Positions 34,678 through 45,149 are shown, counted from the first letter of the stretch. The stretch: 48,474 nt of DNA from Chloroflexota bacterium (GCA_016197225.1 JACPWC010000122.1:1-48474); one strand, 5' to 3'. Notes: generated by a model not told the origin, from the letters alone. Made by a program: numbers and translations.

Positions 34678-35649
34678 CTACCCTGGTACCAACACCACCT
34701 TCCCCGTTGTCAATCGCGCCTCAAGATCGCGATGGGCCTGCGCCGCTTCGGCCAGCGGGTACGCCCGCTCGACGCGAATCTTGAGTTCGCCGGAAGCAAT
34801 CCAGTTGAAGACTTCGTTCGCCCGCTTGAGGAGTGAGGCGCGGTCGGGGTTGTAGTGGCCGATGGTGGGCCGGGTGAGGAAGAGCGAGCCTTTGTTCATC
34901 AGCGTGATCGGGTCGAGCGGCGGCACTGGCCCGCTCGACGCGCCGTACAGAACCATATAACCGCGCGGGCGCAAACAATTCAAACTTTTCTCGAACGTCG
35001 TCTTGCCTACCGAGTCGTACACGCAGGCCACGCCCTTGCCGCCGGTCAGGCGCTTCACTTCGGCCTCAAAGTCGGCTTGCGAATACAGAATCACCTCGTC
35101 GGCCCCGGCCTCGCCGGCCAACTGCGCTTTGGCCTCAGTGGAAACGGTGGCGATCACCCGCGCCCCGAGCCGCTTGGTAACTTGGGTGAGCAGGAGTCCC
35201 ACGCCACCCGCCGCCGCGTGAACCAGCACCGTGTCCCCTTTTTGCACCGGATAGGTGTCGAAGGCGAGATAGTGCGCTGTCATCCCTTGCACCATCGCCG
35301 CCACCGCCTTCCGGTCATCCACAGAATCCGGCACCGGGACCAGGCTGGCGGCTTTCACGACGGCGTACTCGGCGTATGCGCCCAGGACCGGGCTGTAAAC
35401 GACTCGGTCACCCACTTTGACTTCGGTCACATCCGGGGCAACCGCCTCCACCACACCTGAGGCCTCTACGCCGGGCGTGAACGGCAGTGCGCCGGGGTAG
35501 CGGCCAGTGCGGTGGTACACGTCAATGAAATTCAACCCGATGGCCGTTATCTTGACCAGCGCTTCGCCCGCGCCCGGTTGCGGCGTTGGAATCTCTTCGT
35601 GGCTCAACACTTCCGGGCCGCCGTATTGATGAACTCGTATTGCGCGCAT
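34678..35649 (-). CDS. qor: NADPH:quinone oxidoreductase, zeta-crystallin type (MDR family)
   Basis: 323 residues. GroES-like N-terminal domain ([26 protein letters not shown]) and a Rossmann domain with [16 protein letters not shown]. Catalytic Zn ligands of alcohol dehydrogenases are absent, and the [10 protein letters not shown] signature fits quinone reductase QOR. One-electron reduction of quinones with NADPH in the cytoplasm. Its start lies 13 bases beyond the SRAP gene stop on the same strand, so they may share a transcript. Confidence 0.88.
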   Translation of the reverse strand: MRAIRVHQYGGPEVLSHEEIPTPQPGAGEALVKITAIGLNFIDVYHRTGRYPGALPFTPGVEASGVVEAVAPDVTEVKVGDRVVYSPVLGAYAEYAVVKAASLVPVPDSVDDRKAVAAMVQGMTAHYLAFDTYPVQKGDTVLVHAAAGGVGLLLTQVTKRLGARVIATVSTEAKAQLAGEAGADEVILYSQADFEAEVKRLTGGKGVACVYDSVGKTTFEKSLNCLRPRGYMVLYGASSGPVPPLDPITLMNKGSLFLTRPTIGHYNPDRASLLKRANEVFNWIASGELKIRVERAYPLAEAAQAHRDLEARLTTGKVVLVPG

Positions 35650-35662
35650 AGCAACTCCAAAT

Positions 35663-36358
35663 TCACTGCGAAGGCGCGAAGAGCGGAAAGTTTTTATCCG
35701 GCCTCACACACTCCGGCGAGTCGAAGGCCGGGTTGTTGACCAGCGTCGAAACCGCCGCCGCCTTCATCTGCGAAGCGGCGAACGGCTTGAGAAGCGGCAG
35801 TGTTTTCTCGGCGGGCAGTTCGCCGGGCGTCAGCAACAGGTCGTAAGCTTTGGGCGGCAGGATGACTGGCATCCGGTCGTGAATCTTTTCCATGAGCGAA
35901 TTGGGTTCGGTGGTGATGATGGTGCAGGATTTGATCCACGTGTCATCCGGCGACTTCCACGCTTCCCACAATCCGGCGAAGGCAAAGGGGCGGCCGTCTT
36001 TGAGTTGGATGAACATCGGCGTTTTCGTTTTGCCCTCTTTCTTCCACTCGTAGAACCCGTCGGCCACGATCAGACACCGCCGCTTCTTGAACGCCGACCG
36101 AAACGACGGCTTCTCGGCCAGCGTCTCGCCGCGGGCGTTGATCATTCTATTGCCAATTTTGGGATCCTTGGCCCACGAGGGAATCAGGCCCCACTTGAGC
36201 AGTTCCAACTTTCGCCCGCCGTCGCCAGCTAACACGGCGGCCACCGGCTGAGTCGGGGCAATGTTGTAGCGCGGGACAAGCTCGGCTGGCACACTGTCCA
36301 ATTCAAACACTTCGCGCAACACGTCAGGATTCAGGGTGAGAGTAAATCGGCCACACAT
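35663..36358 (-). CDS. SRAP-domain DNA abasic-site protein (YedK/HMCES family)
   Basis: 231 residues starting MCGRFTLT: after removal of Met the Cys2 would form the thiazolidine link to abasic DNA. Also visible: [11 protein letters not shown], the Glu in DGFYEWKK, and the His in [10 protein letters not shown], all conserved in the family. Start is ATG 36358, because the catalytic Cys must be second; an open extension to 36427 is merely repeat sequence read through ([16 protein letters not shown]). Protects single-stranded abasic sites at replication forks. Confidence 0.9.
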   Translation of the reverse strand: MCGRFTLTLNPDVLREVFELDSVPAELVPRYNIAPTQPVAAVLAGDGGRKLELLKWGLIPSWAKDPKIGNRMINARGETLAEKPSFRSAFKKRRCLIVADGFYEWKKEGKTKTPMFIQLKDGRPFAFAGLWEAWKSPDDTWIKSCTIITTEPNSLMEKIHDRMPVILPPKAYDLLLTPGELPAEKTLPLLKPFAASQMKAAAVSTLVNNPAFDSPECVRPDKNFPLFAPSQ

Positions 36359-36361
36359 GGA

Positions 36362-36425
36362 AATGACGATGGACGATGGTCGGCGGACGAAAGCGCCGTC
36401 GTCTTTCGTCCGTCGTCTTTCGTCC
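36362..36425. repeat. GACGATGG-type palindromic repeat, copy 1
   Basis: Units GACGATGGACGATGG and GTCGTCTTTCGTCCGTCGTC; CGGACGAAAG (36384-36393) pairs with CTTTCGTCCG (36403-36412). Lies between the Nudix and SRAP genes. Confidence 0.8.
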
Positions 36426-36430
36426 AACGA

Positions 36431-36970
36431 CTACAGACGCATCAATCCTTTTTGCACTGCCATCAACACCCCCAACTGCACCGAGCCGTCAATGAACTCG
36501 CCGCGCCCGATCATTTGCAAAACTTCGGCGGCAGGCAGAAGCACGACTTCCAACTCTTCGCCGTGATCCAGATTCTGCTTTGTCGGCGTGAGGTCAGCGG
36601 CAAAGAAGATGTTCATTGTGGCTTGTAGCGAGCCGGGGAAGGGATTGTAGCGGCAAAGCAGTTCAATGCGCCCGGGGCGAAAGCCGGTTTCTTCTTCCAA
36701 CTCGCGAGCGGCGGCGGCCTCAATCGGCTCGCCATCATCCACCCCGCCACCGGGCAGATCAAGAATCACGGCTCGAATTGGGTGGCGGTATTGCTTGGTG
36801 AGAACGATTTGGCCGTCGTTTGTCAGGGCCACGCACGTCACCGCTTCCACCGGGCTGGCGAGGTAAAAGTACGGCCAGCGGCGGCCATTCCGCTCCAGCG
36901 TGTCCATCACGACGCAAACATGGGGAGACTCGAAGAGTGTTTTGGATTCGACGATTTGGTAGTCGGTCAT
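36431..36970 (-). CDS. Nudix hydrolase, ADP-ribose pyrophosphatase-like
   Basis: 179 residues with a full Nudix box: G(x5)E(x7)REL(x)EE(x)G in GGVDDGEPIEAAAARELEEE, followed by TGFRPG. The flanks (VCVVMDTLERNGRRWPYFY, IVLTKQYRHPIRAVILDLPG, NPFPGSLQATMNIFFA) match the ADP-ribose/sugar-nucleotide pyrophosphatase group. Hydrolyses ADP-ribose or related nucleotides to AMP. No ribosome-binding site is seen in front of ATG 36968-36970. A repeat separates it from the downstream SRAP gene and another lies upstream. Confidence 0.87.
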   Translation of the reverse strand: MTDYQIVESKTLFESPHVCVVMDTLERNGRRWPYFYLASPVEAVTCVALTNDGQIVLTKQYRHPIRAVILDLPGGGVDDGEPIEAAAARELEEETGFRPGRIELLCRYNPFPGSLQATMNIFFAADLTPTKQNLDHGEELEVVLLPAAEVLQMIGRGEFIDGSVQLGVLMAVQKGLMRL

Positions 36971-36980
36971 GGAAAAGGAG

Positions 36981-37042
36981 CCACAGATTTCACGGATTAC
37001 ACTGATTTGATTCTTAATCCGTGAAATCCGTGTAATCTGTGG
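36981..37042. repeat. palindromic cluster of 9-nt units (CCACAGATT/TCACGGATT/ACACTGATT)
   Basis: Left arm CCACAGATT-TCACGGATT-ACACTGATT from 36981; right arm AATCCGTGA-AATCCGTGT-AATCTGTGG ending 37042. The arms pair with few mismatches, and each arm is itself a tandem of 9-base units. Sits between the divergent Nudix and FAH-family genes. Confidence 0.8.
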
Positions 37043-37098
37043 TTACAGTCTTATAATAGCCTTACCAAGCAGATTGTAGCACCAATCAAGGAGTCGCT

Positions 37099-37962
37099 AT
37101 GCGCCTCGTCACCTTTCTCCATCATAACCAGCCCGCTCTGGGCCTCGTCCGCGATGAAACGGTCACTGCCGTGCACGGCCTCTCGATGCTCGACCTGATC
37201 GCCGCCGGGCCAGGCATCCATGCCAACCTGAGCGCCCTGCCACAGGCCGCCGGGGCGTTGGTGGCCGGGCCGCTGGCCGGGGCGCAATTGCTGGCTCCGA
37301 TTCCAAACCCGAGGCGCAACATCATCTGTGTCGGCCTGAACTACGTCGAGCACGCCAAAGAGTCAGCGGAGGCGCGCGGGCGCGAGGCAAAGATTCCGGC
37401 AGTGCCGGTGTTCTTCACCAAAGCCACCCACGCCGTCAACGGCCCGTACAGCGACATTCCGTTCGATCCGGCAGTTTCGACTCAGATTGACTGGGAGGCC
37501 GAGCTGGGAGTGATCATCGGGCGGCGTGGCAAAAACATCTCGCAGGCCGAAGCGATGCATTACGTTTTCGGTTACACTGTCATCAACGATGTGAGCGCCC
37601 GCGACCTGCAATCGGCGCACAGCCAGTTTTTCAAAGGGAAGAGTTTGGACGGGGCTTGTCCGATGGGGCCGTGGATCGTGACTGCCGACGAAGTGGCCGA
37701 CCCTCACGCTCTGGGCATTCGTTGCCGGGTGAACGGTGTCATCAAGCAGGAGGCGAACACCTCGCAAATGATCTTCAAGATACCGGCGCTGATCGAGAGT
37801 CTGTCGCGTGGCATGACGCTGGAGCCGGGCGACGTAATCGCCACCGGCACCCCCAGCGGAGTCGGCTTTGCCCGGACGCCGCCGGAGTTCCTCAAACCGG
37901 GCGACTTGGTGGAGTGTGAGGTGGATGGAGTGGGGACGATTCGAAATCGGATTGCTGGATAA
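37099..37962 (+). CDS. fumarylacetoacetate hydrolase-family protein
   Basis: 287 residues. FAH-fold signatures: NIICVGLNYVEHAKES, FFTKATHAVNGP, the metal ligands in IDWEAELGVIIGR (D-x-E-x-E type), NDVSARDLQ, DGACPMGPWIV and GDVIATGTPSGVG. The family cleaves C-C bonds in 2-oxo acids (acylpyruvate, 2-hydroxyhepta-2,4-diene-1,7-dioate isomerase, oxaloacetate decarboxylase); the exact substrate is not readable. ATG 37099 has AAGGAG five bases upstream. Converges on the broken EamA gene. Confidence 0.88.
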   Translation: MRLVTFLHHNQPALGLVRDETVTAVHGLSMLDLIAAGPGIHANLSALPQAAGALVAGPLAGAQLLAPIPNPRRNIICVGLNYVEHAKESAEARGREAKIPAVPVFFTKATHAVNGPYSDIPFDPAVSTQIDWEAELGVIIGRRGKNISQAEAMHYVFGYTVINDVSARDLQSAHSQFFKGKSLDGACPMGPWIVTADEVADPHALGIRCRVNGVIKQEANTSQMIFKIPALIESLSRGMTLEPGDVIATGTPSGVGFARTPPEFLKPGDLVECEVDGVGTIRNRIAG

Positions 37963-38017
37963 GACGACAGACAACGGACGACGGACTATGGACGACGGTC
38001 GTCTGTCGTCCATAGTC
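37963..38017. repeat. GACGATGG-type palindromic repeat, copy 2
   Basis: GACTATGGACGAC (37984-37996) pairs perfectly with GTCGTCCATAGTC (38005-38017); flanking GACGACAGACAACGGACGACG units. The right arm abuts the stop codon of the EamA gene (38017-38019) on the minus strand. Confidence 0.85.
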
Positions 38018-38952
38018 TATCGTCGCTTTAGCACCACCAACCCCACCCCGCTCAAAATTACAAACATCGCCAGCAGGCCGATGCCGCTGATACTTTCTTT
38101 GGCAAAGACCACGCCCAGTCCTACAGCTACGATTGGATTCACATAAGCGTAACTTGTCGCCAGCGAGGGCCGCACCCGGCGCAACAAGTAGGCATACGAA
38201 CTGAAGCCGATGAGCGAGCCAAAGCCCACGAGATACAGGAGCGCGGACGCAGATCGAATCGTCGGCGGGCTGGCGAGGCGTTCGCCGCCGATCAGGCTCA
38301 GAGCAAACAAGACGAGGCTACCGGCCAGCATTTGGGCCGCGCTGGCCATCATGCCTTTGGGCAATAAGAGTCGCTGGCTCCACACCGAGCCGAGCGCCCA
38401 GCAAATGGTCGCCACAGTGAGAGAGATCGCGCCGATCGGGTTGGCGCGCAAGTTGCCTTCAAAGTTCAGCAGGCCAACGCCGACAAAGCCCAGCGTCAAC
38501 CCAACCCATTCCCAGCGCGTAGGCCAGCGCCCCAGCAGGCCGGAGAACAGGGCCGCCCAGAGCGGCATGGTGGCAATCCACACGGCGGCCAAACCGGATG
38601 ACACCCACTGTTCGGCAAAGGTCACGCCGCCGTTGCCGCCGCCCAACAGTAACGCGCCCACAATCGCCGAGCCAAGCCATTGCTGGCGAGTGGGCATCGG
38701 CTCGCCGCGCCAGCGCAGGAAGAAGAACAAACTTCCACCTGCGATCAAAAATCGAATCGCCGCCATGAGAAATGGCGGAAAACTCTCAAGCGCAAAACGA
38801 ATGCCAAGATAAGTTGATCCCCAGATGATCTAGAGCGACAGCAGAGCCAGGAGGACGCCGCCGTTGTTGCGGATGGGCGCTAATAGCGCCGCCAGTCCCT
38901 CAGCCAAGTTTCCCCCTGCCGACTTTCGCCGGCCCAAATTCATTGAATTCAT
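38017..38952 (-). pseudogene. EamA/DMT-family transporter gene interrupted by an in-frame TAG
   Basis: The frame from ATG 38952 reads RNNGGVLLALLSL, then TAG at 38830-38832, then in the same frame IIWGSTYLGIRFALESFPPF and on through ten-helix EamA sequence (PLWAALFSGLLGR, FEGNLRANPIGA, SYAYVNPIVAVGLG). Relatives read LLSLYIIWGSTYLAIR, so a Tyr codon has probably become TAG. What remains after the stop (from the ATG at 38766, 249 residues) lacks the first membrane helix. Ribosome-like AAAGGAAA precedes 38952. Nonsense mutation or sequencing error; TAG recoding is unlikely because TAG ends several intact genes here. Confidence 0.82.
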
Positions 38953-39011
38953 TGCGTTTCCTTTCAAGGTGACCATCACAAAACAAAAGACCTTATTGGA
39001 AATAAGCTCAT

Positions 39012-39080
39012 AGCCCGCGTCCTCGCGGGCGGCCAACCGCGTCTCACTGGGATGCTTCGCGAAGGGCGCGGTTGGGGAGC
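39012..39080. repeat. palindromic element copy B (GCCCGCGTCCTCGC...GCGCGGTTGGGGAGC)
   Basis: Shares GCCCGCGTCCTCGC, GGCCAACCGCG and CGCGGTTGGGGAGC with copy A at 18837. In the gap upstream of the EamA gene. Confidence 0.7.
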
Positions 39081-39141
39081 GTCACAATGTTATTCCCGAT
39101 AAGGTTTAAAGAAGCTAATCCGTCACGTCAACCTAAACCAA

Positions 39142-39187
39142 CGGGCAGACACCAAGTGTTTTGCGAAGCACGCTTGGTGTCTGCCCG
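39142..39187. repeat. 15-base-pair inverted repeat (CGGGCAGACACCAAG)
   Basis: CGGGCAGACACCAAG (39142-39156) pairs exactly with CTTGGTGTCTGCCCG (39173-39187); 16-base loop. Between the EamA and ada genes, just past the ada stop; no T-run on the minus strand. Confidence 0.75.
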
Positions 39188-39211
39188 CCATAAATTTTAT
39201 CAACGAGGCGT

Positions 39212-40249
39212 TTATTTTTTTGCCAGCCCGGCCTCTTTAGCCAGCAGTTTCTTCTTTCGCTCCACGCCCCAGTAATAACCGGTCAAGTCGCCATTTGAGC
39301 CGACCGCCCGGTGACACGGGATCACAATCGAGGCCGGGTTGGTGGCGCAGGCCCGGCCCACCGCCCGCGCCGCGTTTGGCCTGCCGAGCGACTTTGCGAT
39401 TTCGCCATACGTGCGAGTGCGGCCGTAGGGAATTGCCCGCAACGCATCCCACACCTGCCGTTGAAAGGCCGTGCCCTGCACGTCAAGCGGCAGATCAAGG
39501 TGAGGCCGCCGCCCGTTGAGATTCTCCACAATGGCGTTCACCCACTTGCTGAAACCGGTCTTATTGCGTTGAACTTCCGCCGTCGGATAGTCCTTCCTCA
39601 ACTCCGACATCAACGACTCATCCGAGTCGCCGAAGCCCACAAAACACACGCCGCGCTCGGTGGCAGCCACCATCATTCGCCCCAGCGGCGAGCCGACAAT
39701 TGTGTAACCGATCTTCATTCCCATTCCTCCTCGCCGGAAATCGCCCGGCGTCATGCCCAAATGGTTATTGGCGTATAGCTGACTGCTCGAACGATAGCCC
39801 GCCTCATAAAGTGAAGCCGCCACTGTTTCCCCGGCTTTCAACTGTTGTTTCAGCCGTTTCATCCTTTGGGCTTCGGCATATTTTCGGGGCGAGACGCCGA
39901 CCAGCTTCTTGAACGTGCGCTGAAGGTGAAAGGGACTCAGGTTAGCCTGCCGGCTCAACTCGTCGAGAGTCAACTGCTCGTCAAGATGCGACTCGATATA
40001 GCGGCACACCCGCTGAACCTGTTCGGCCTGTGAGTCCGGCTCGTCCGGGCGGCAACGGCGGCACGGCCTGAACCCGGCCCGCTCGGCCTCGGCGGGCGAA
40101 AGATAGAAGGCGACGTTCTTTCGCAGTGGATGCCTGGCCGGGCACGACGGGCGGCAGTAGATTTTGGTGGTCAGCACTGCCGTAAAAAATTTGCCGTCGG
40201 CGCGAGAGTCGCGGTTTAGCACGGCTTGCCAGCGTTGATTGTCGTTCAT
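39212..40249 (-). CDS. ada: bifunctional Ada DNA-repair methyltransferase and AraC-type regulator
   Basis: 345 residues. N-terminal zinc domain with IYCRPSCPARHPLRKNV and GFRPCRRCRPDE, which takes methyl groups from phosphotriesters. AraC-type double helix-turn-helix (LTLDELSRQANLSPFHLQRTF). C-terminal O6-methylguanine methyltransferase with the acceptor Cys in IVIPCHRAV and the Arg finger in RAVGRACATNP. Repairs alkylated DNA and, when methylated, activates its own response. ATG 40249 preceded by AAGGTGA. The order and length are as in E. coli Ada. Confidence 0.92.
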   Translation of the reverse strand: MNDNQRWQAVLNRDSRADGKFFTAVLTTKIYCRPSCPARHPLRKNVAFYLSPAEAERAGFRPCRRCRPDEPDSQAEQVQRVCRYIESHLDEQLTLDELSRQANLSPFHLQRTFKKLVGVSPRKYAEAQRMKRLKQQLKAGETVAASLYEAGYRSSSQLYANNHLGMTPGDFRRGGMGMKIGYTIVGSPLGRMMVAATERGVCFVGFGDSDESLMSELRKDYPTAEVQRNKTGFSKWVNAIVENLNGRRPHLDLPLDVQGTAFQRQVWDALRAIPYGRTRTYGEIAKSLGRPNAARAVGRACATNPASIVIPCHRAVGSNGDLTGYYWGVERKKKLLAKEAGLAKK

Positions 40250-40263
40250 CGTTCACCTTTGCT

Positions 40264-40320
40264 CGACGACAGACGAAAAAACGGTTGACGATGGAGTCGT
40301 CGTTCGTCCATCGTCAACCG
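40264..40320. repeat. GACGATGG-type palindromic repeat, copy 3
   Basis: CGGTTGACGATGGA (40282-40295) pairs perfectly over 14 bases with TCCATCGTCAACCG (40307-40320); upstream GACGACAGACGA units. Lies between rho and ada. Confidence 0.85.
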
Positions 40321-40403
40321 TCATCATAAAACAAAGGCGCTTCGTCGTCTATCCGATTCTTGCGCTCAAAGCAGGGCCGGAGACCTCTCAAGTTATCCGG
40401 GTA

Positions 40404-41705
40404 TCAGAAGCCGTTCTTGCCAATGCCTTCCAGGAAGTCTACGTTGTTCGAGGTCTGGGCCATGTTCTGGATGATGGCTTCGGTGGCGTTGGTGATGTCC
40501 ATGCCGGCGCCGTTGGGCGGCGTGCCAATCATCTGGCCGAACATGCGGCGGATGAGCCAGACACGGGGCGTGATGTCGGGGCCAAGCAGTAGCTCTTCGC
40601 GGCGGGTGGACGAGCGCTCAATATCGAAGGCCGGGAAGATGCGGCGCTCTTGCAGTTTGCGCGAGAGGTGCAGTTCCATGTTGCCCGTGCCTTTGAATTC
40701 TTCGTAGACCACGTCGTCCATGCGCGAGCCGGTGTCCACCAGGCAGGTGGCAACGATGGTGAGCGAGCCGCCTTCTTCGATGTTGCGGGCCGCGCCGAAG
40801 AATTTCTTGGGCGGGTAAAGGGCGGCCGGGTCGAGGCCGCCGGAGAGGGTGCGGCCCGACGGGTTGACGACGAGGTTGTAGGCGCGGGCCAGGCGGGTAA
40901 GCGAGTCGAGCAAAATGACGACGTGTCGGCCAGCCTCCACCAGCCGTTTGGCGCGTTCGAGGGCCATCTCGGCCACGCGCACGTGCGACTGCACCGGGTC
41001 GTCAAACGTGCTGGCCACTACTTCGGCGTCCACCGAACGATCCATGTCGGTCACTTCTTCGGGCCGCTCACCGATGAGGGCGACCATGAGATGCACTTCG
41101 GGGTAGTTATGCGAGATGGCATTGGCCACCTGCTTGAGCACCGTGGTCTTGCCGGCTTTGGGCGGTGAAACGATCAGGCCGCGCTGGCCTTTGCCAATGG
41201 GGGCGATGAGGTTGAGCAAGCGGGTGGCGAGGGTGTGGCGGTCGGTTTCGAGATCAAAACGTTCCAGCGGAAAGATCGGGGTGAGGCTTTCAAAGGAGGG
41301 GCGGCGTTTGGCAATCTCGGGGTCAACGCCGTTGACGGCCTCCACCCGGATGAGGCCGTAATACTTTTCGGACTCTTTGGGGGCGCGCACCTGGCCGATC
41401 ACCATGTCGCCCGTTCGCAAGCCAAAGCGCCTGATCTGCGACTGGCTGACGTAAATGTCGTCGTCGCCGGGCAGGAAGTGATCGGAGCGCAGAAAGCCAA
41501 TGCCGTCGTCAAGAATCTCCAGCACGCCGCCGCGCAGTTCCAGGTTTTGCTTTTCGGCGTTGGCTCTCAGCAGGCGGATGATGAGGTCATCCTTCTTGAG
41601 GCGACTGTAGTTGGTAATCTCCCAGTCGCGGGCAACGCCGCGTAGTTGGTCAAGCGTCTTCTTCTCAAGATTGGCAATATCAATTGTGTCTTCTTTGGCT
41701 GGCAT
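40404..41705 (-). CDS. rho: transcription termination factor Rho
   Basis: 433 residues. N-terminal Rho_N helical part ([24 protein letters not shown]), the cold-shock-like RNA-binding domain ([33 protein letters not shown]), P-loop [10 protein letters not shown] near 180, [13 protein letters not shown] and [14 protein letters not shown]. Hexameric RNA helicase that ends untranslated transcripts. ATG 41705 marks the family N-terminus; the frame is open to 41771. The leader holds a hairpin repeat (41769-41792). In many bacteria rho regulates its own leader. Confidence 0.95.
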   Translation of the reverse strand: MPAKEDTIDIANLEKKTLDQLRGVARDWEITNYSRLKKDDLIIRLLRANAEKQNLELRGGVLEILDDGIGFLRSDHFLPGDDDIYVSQSQIRRFGLRTGDMVIGQVRAPKESEKYYGLIRVEAVNGVDPEIAKRRPSFESLTPIFPLERFDLETDRHTLATRLLNLIAPIGKGQRGLIVSPPKAGKTTVLKQVANAISHNYPEVHLMVALIGERPEEVTDMDRSVDAEVVASTFDDPVQSHVRVAEMALERAKRLVEAGRHVVILLDSLTRLARAYNLVVNPSGRTLSGGLDPAALYPPKKFFGAARNIEEGGSLTIVATCLVDTGSRMDDVVYEEFKGTGNMELHLSRKLQERRIFPAFDIERSSTRREELLLGPDITPRVWLIRRMFGQMIGTPPNGAGMDITNATEAIIQNMAQTSNNVDFLEGIGKNGF

Positions 41706-41768
41706 AAATTGTTCTCGGGGTGTGTTTGAAGAATGGGCAAAGCCCTGAACAGGAATCAACAAGTAGGG

Positions 41769-41792
41769 CACCAGCCAGGTATCAGGCTGGTG
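41769..41792. repeat. hairpin in the rho leader (CACCAGCC/GGCTGGTG)
   Basis: CACCAGCC (41769-41776), 8-base loop, GGCTGGTG (41785-41792). About 65 bases before the rho ATG. No clear promoter in the rest of 41706-41940. Confidence 0.5.
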
Positions 41793-41940
41793 TCCTCAAC
41801 TCTCAATTGAGTAGTAACGCGCAATTCACAAAAACAGAACCTGCTTGAAATTTTGAGGGGCGAACAGCGAATGGGGGTGAACGCTGTAGCAATTTACCTA
41901 GATTGGCGGCGATTGTAGCATTAGGGCGGGTCTGTGTCAA

Positions 41941-42933
41941 TTAGTCAAATGCTACTGCCGAGAACTGCATCAGCTTGTCCAGACGGTGGCGGGCCGTCAC
42001 CTCGCGCACCGTGCCAGACTTGGAGCGCATGACCAGCGAGTGCGTGCGCGCGCCCGAGCCGTAATATTTCACCCCGTCGAAGAGTTCGCCATCGGTGATG
42101 CCGGTGGCGGCAAAGAAAACATTGTCGCCGGCCACCAGGTCGTCCATCGTGAACACCTTGTCCAGGTCGTAGCCCTGCGCCTCGCCCCGGTCAATCTCGT
42201 CCTGATTGCGCGGGTAAATCTTGCCCTGGATCTCGCCGCCCATGCACTTGAGGGCGCAAGCCGAAATGACACCTTCGGGCGTGCCGCCCACACCCATGAG
42301 CAGGTCAATGCCTGAGTCCGGCCAGGCGGTCATCAGCGCCCCGGCCACGTCGCCGTCGGTGATCAGCCGGATGCGCGCCCCGGCTTTACGCACTTCGGCG
42401 ATCAGGCCGGCGTGGCGTTCACGGTCGAGGATCATCACCGTCAGGTCGTTCACGTCGCAACCTTTGGCCCGGGCGACTGAGCGCAGGTTCACCGTCGGCG
42501 TCGCCTCAATATCAATCATGCCCTTGCCCGCCGGGCCGACAGCGATCTTGTTCATATAGACAAACGGGCCGGGGTTCCACATGGTGTGCCGGTCGGAGAT
42601 GGCGACAGTAGAGAGCGAGTTGGCCCGGCCCAGAGCCAGCAGGCGCGTGCCGTCAATCGGGTCTACGGCGATATCCAATTCCGGGGCGCGGCCCGTGCCC
42701 AGCCGTTCGCCGTTGAACAGCATCGGGGCTTCATCCTTCTCACCTTCGCCAATGACGACAATGCCGTCCATGTCAACCGAGTTGAGGACGAGACGCATGG
42801 CATTGACCGCGGCGCGGTCGCCGCCGATTTTGTCGTTGCGGCCCATGAACCGCCCGGCGGCCATGGCCGCCGCTTCGGTCACGCGCACCAGTTCAAGCGC
42901 CAGATTGCGTTGGGGTTCTTCGTTCGGGGACAT
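41941..42933 (-). CDS. glpX: class II fructose-1,6-bisphosphatase
   Basis: 330 residues. Seen: [37 protein letters not shown] (metal-binding Glu/Asp), [13 protein letters not shown], the lithium-sensitive phosphatase DPIDGT signature, and VMILDRERH. Hydrolyses fructose 1,6-bisphosphate in gluconeogenesis. ATG 42933 is chosen for GGAG 5 bases upstream and family length; the frame continues to 43062 through a repeat read as protein. Between cdsA and rho, on the same strand as the ribosomal block. Confidence 0.93.
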   Translation of the reverse strand: MSPNEEPQRNLALELVRVTEAAAMAAGRFMGRNDKIGGDRAAVNAMRLVLNSVDMDGIVVIGEGEKDEAPMLFNGERLGTGRAPELDIAVDPIDGTRLLALGRANSLSTVAISDRHTMWNPGPFVYMNKIAVGPAGKGMIDIEATPTVNLRSVARAKGCDVNDLTVMILDRERHAGLIAEVRKAGARIRLITDGDVAGALMTAWPDSGIDLLMGVGGTPEGVISACALKCMGGEIQGKIYPRNQDEIDRGEAQGYDLDKVFTMDDLVAGDNVFFAATGITDGELFDGVKYYGSGARTHSLVMRSKSGTVREVTARHRLDKLMQFSAVAFD

Positions 42934-42961
42934 AGAGGCTCCGCTGATGACGGCGGGCGGC

Positions 42962-43011
42962 AAGACGACCGACGACAAGCTATCGTCCATCGTCTTTCGT
43001 CCGTCGTCTAT
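42962..43011. repeat. GACGATGG-type palindromic repeat, copy 4
   Basis: GACGACCGACGACAAGC, then ATCGTCCATCGTCTTTCGTCCGTCGTC. Between glpX and cdsA; its end overlaps the cdsA stop codon (43008-43010). Confidence 0.8.
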
Positions 43012-43853
43012 TGGAAAAATAGAAGTATTAGAAAATACGAAAGCGGCACGGCGACGATCCACGAATCGATCCGGTCGAGCAGGCCGCCGTGCGCGCCGAG
43101 CAGGTTGCTACTGTCTTTGACTCCGACCTGGCGCTTGAGCATAGAAATGCCCAGGTCGCCCAACGTGCCGACGAGCGATACGAACAAACCGATCACCGCG
43201 CCGGAGCGAAACCCTACCGCCGAGTCTGGCCCAGCCCGGAAACTGCCGAGCGCTCCGAAGAGGGCGCCGAAGAACACGCCCCACAGGATGCCGCCGATGA
43301 ATCCTTCCCACGTTTTCTTGGGGCTGAGGCGCGGCGACATGTGATGCTTGCCGAGGCGGCTGCCGACGGTATACGCGCCCGAGTCCGAGAACCAGATGGC
43401 GGGCAGGATGGTCATCGTCCACGAGAGGCCGGCGGGCAGAGCGCGCACCAGCATAAAGTAGCCGCCCATCCAGCCCAGGTAGATCATACCGGCCACGGTG
43501 ATGGCCCAGTCGGCGCCGGAGGCCTGAGCGCCGCGCTCGAAATCAACCAGGTGCCAGGCCGTGGCCGCCACCAGTAAAATTGCCAGCGCCCCGCCGCTCA
43601 ACACCGCCGCTTCGGGTTCCAGAGCCGGCCACAACGTGGGGGCCGATTGAGCCAGGAGCAACAGAAACGTCCCGCCTACGATCAGCCATTGAGCCGGGCG
43701 ATAGCCGCCGCGTCTCATGATCTGGGCGTACTCGTGAGCGGCTGGCAGAAAGAAACAAAGCAGGAGGCCAAAGTACAGAAAGCCTCCCTGAAAAATAAAA
43801 AAGATGCCTGGCGGGATGAGGAGAAGGGTGACAATCAGGCGTTGTCGAAGCAT
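43008..43853 (-). CDS. cdsA: phosphatidate cytidylyltransferase
   Basis: 281 residues with about eight membrane helices. CDP-diglyceride synthetase signature near the C-terminus: [20 protein letters not shown] followed by GLLDRIDS; also [21 protein letters not shown] and SPKKTWEG. Makes CDP-diacylglycerol from phosphatidate and CTP at the membrane, the entry to phospholipids. ATG 43853 lies 22 bases after the uppS stop; an in-frame TTG at 43910 would overlap uppS. dxr and rseP, which often follow cdsA, are replaced here by glpX and rho. Confidence 0.92.
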   Translation of the reverse strand: MLRQRLIVTLLLIPPGIFFIFQGGFLYFGLLLCFFLPAAHEYAQIMRRGGYRPAQWLIVGGTFLLLLAQSAPTLWPALEPEAAVLSGGALAILLVAATAWHLVDFERGAQASGADWAITVAGMIYLGWMGGYFMLVRALPAGLSWTMTILPAIWFSDSGAYTVGSRLGKHHMSPRLSPKKTWEGFIGGILWGVFFGALFGALGSFRAGPDSAVGFRSGAVIGLFVSLVGTLGDLGISMLKRQVGVKDSSNLLGAHGGLLDRIDSWIVAVPLSYFLILLFFQ

Positions 43854-43875
43854 GAAGAAGGAAACGGGCCGTTCG

Positions 43876-44591
<716 letters not shown>

Positions 44592-44592
<1 letters not shown>

Positions 44593-45149
44593 TAAATCTG
44601 TTTGATCTCTTCTTCTTTCTTTTTCCCCGTCGCTTCGATCAGCTCGACATACTTGTCGGTGAGCTTCTGCAGGTCTTCCTCGCCGCGCTTCAGTTCATCT
44701 TCGGAGATGATCTTTTCCTTCTCAAAGTCGCGCAAGTCGTTGTGCACATCGCGGCGCACATTGCGCACGGCTACTCGCGCTTCCTCAAGCCGGTGATGCA
44801 CGACTTTGATCAGGTCACGGCGGCGCTCTTCGGTGAGCGGCGGGATGGCCAGCCGGATGAGCTTGCCATCGTTGGAAGGGTTGAGGCCCAGGTCGGAGGC
44901 CAGAATGGCTTTCTCGATGGTCTTGATGGAGGTGGCGTCGAATGGTTTGATGGTGAGCAGGCGCGGCTCGGGGGCCGAGATGGTGGCAAGTTGCATCAGA
45001 GGCGTGGGCGTGCCGTAATATTCCACCGGCAGTTTTTCCACCAGCGCCGGCGAGGCCCGCCCGGTGCGAACCGTGGCCAGCGATTCTTCCAGCGACTTCA
45101 ATGCGCCTTTCATGCGATCTTCAGTTTCACGCAGGGCATCTTTGACCAT
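44592..45149 (-). CDS. frr: ribosome recycling factor
   Basis: 185 residues, the standard length. MKGALKSLEESLATVRTGRA at the start, EYYGTPTPLMQLATISAPE in the middle, LIRLAIPPLTEERRRDLIKV and a helical, charged C-terminus. Splits the post-termination ribosome with EF-G. ATG 45149 has GGAGAG just upstream; the frame is open to 45230 but lacks family similarity there. Confidence 0.95.

Noticed and set aside
36359-36427. N-terminal extension of the SRAP protein
   Set aside because: The catalytic Cys must be residue 2, which fixes the start at 36358; the extension is repeat sequence.
14476-38832. TAG recoding (amber suppression) as a general feature of this genome
   Set aside because: TAG is the normal stop of the E1, DsbA-like, clpC, RM, qor and cdsA genes here, so the two in-frame TAGs are better read as nonsense mutations or errors; no suppressor tRNA is visible in the window.
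42934-43062. N-terminal extension of glpX
   Set aside because: The added residues are GACGATGG repeat and neighbouring gap read as protein; a ribosome-binding site sits directly before 42933.
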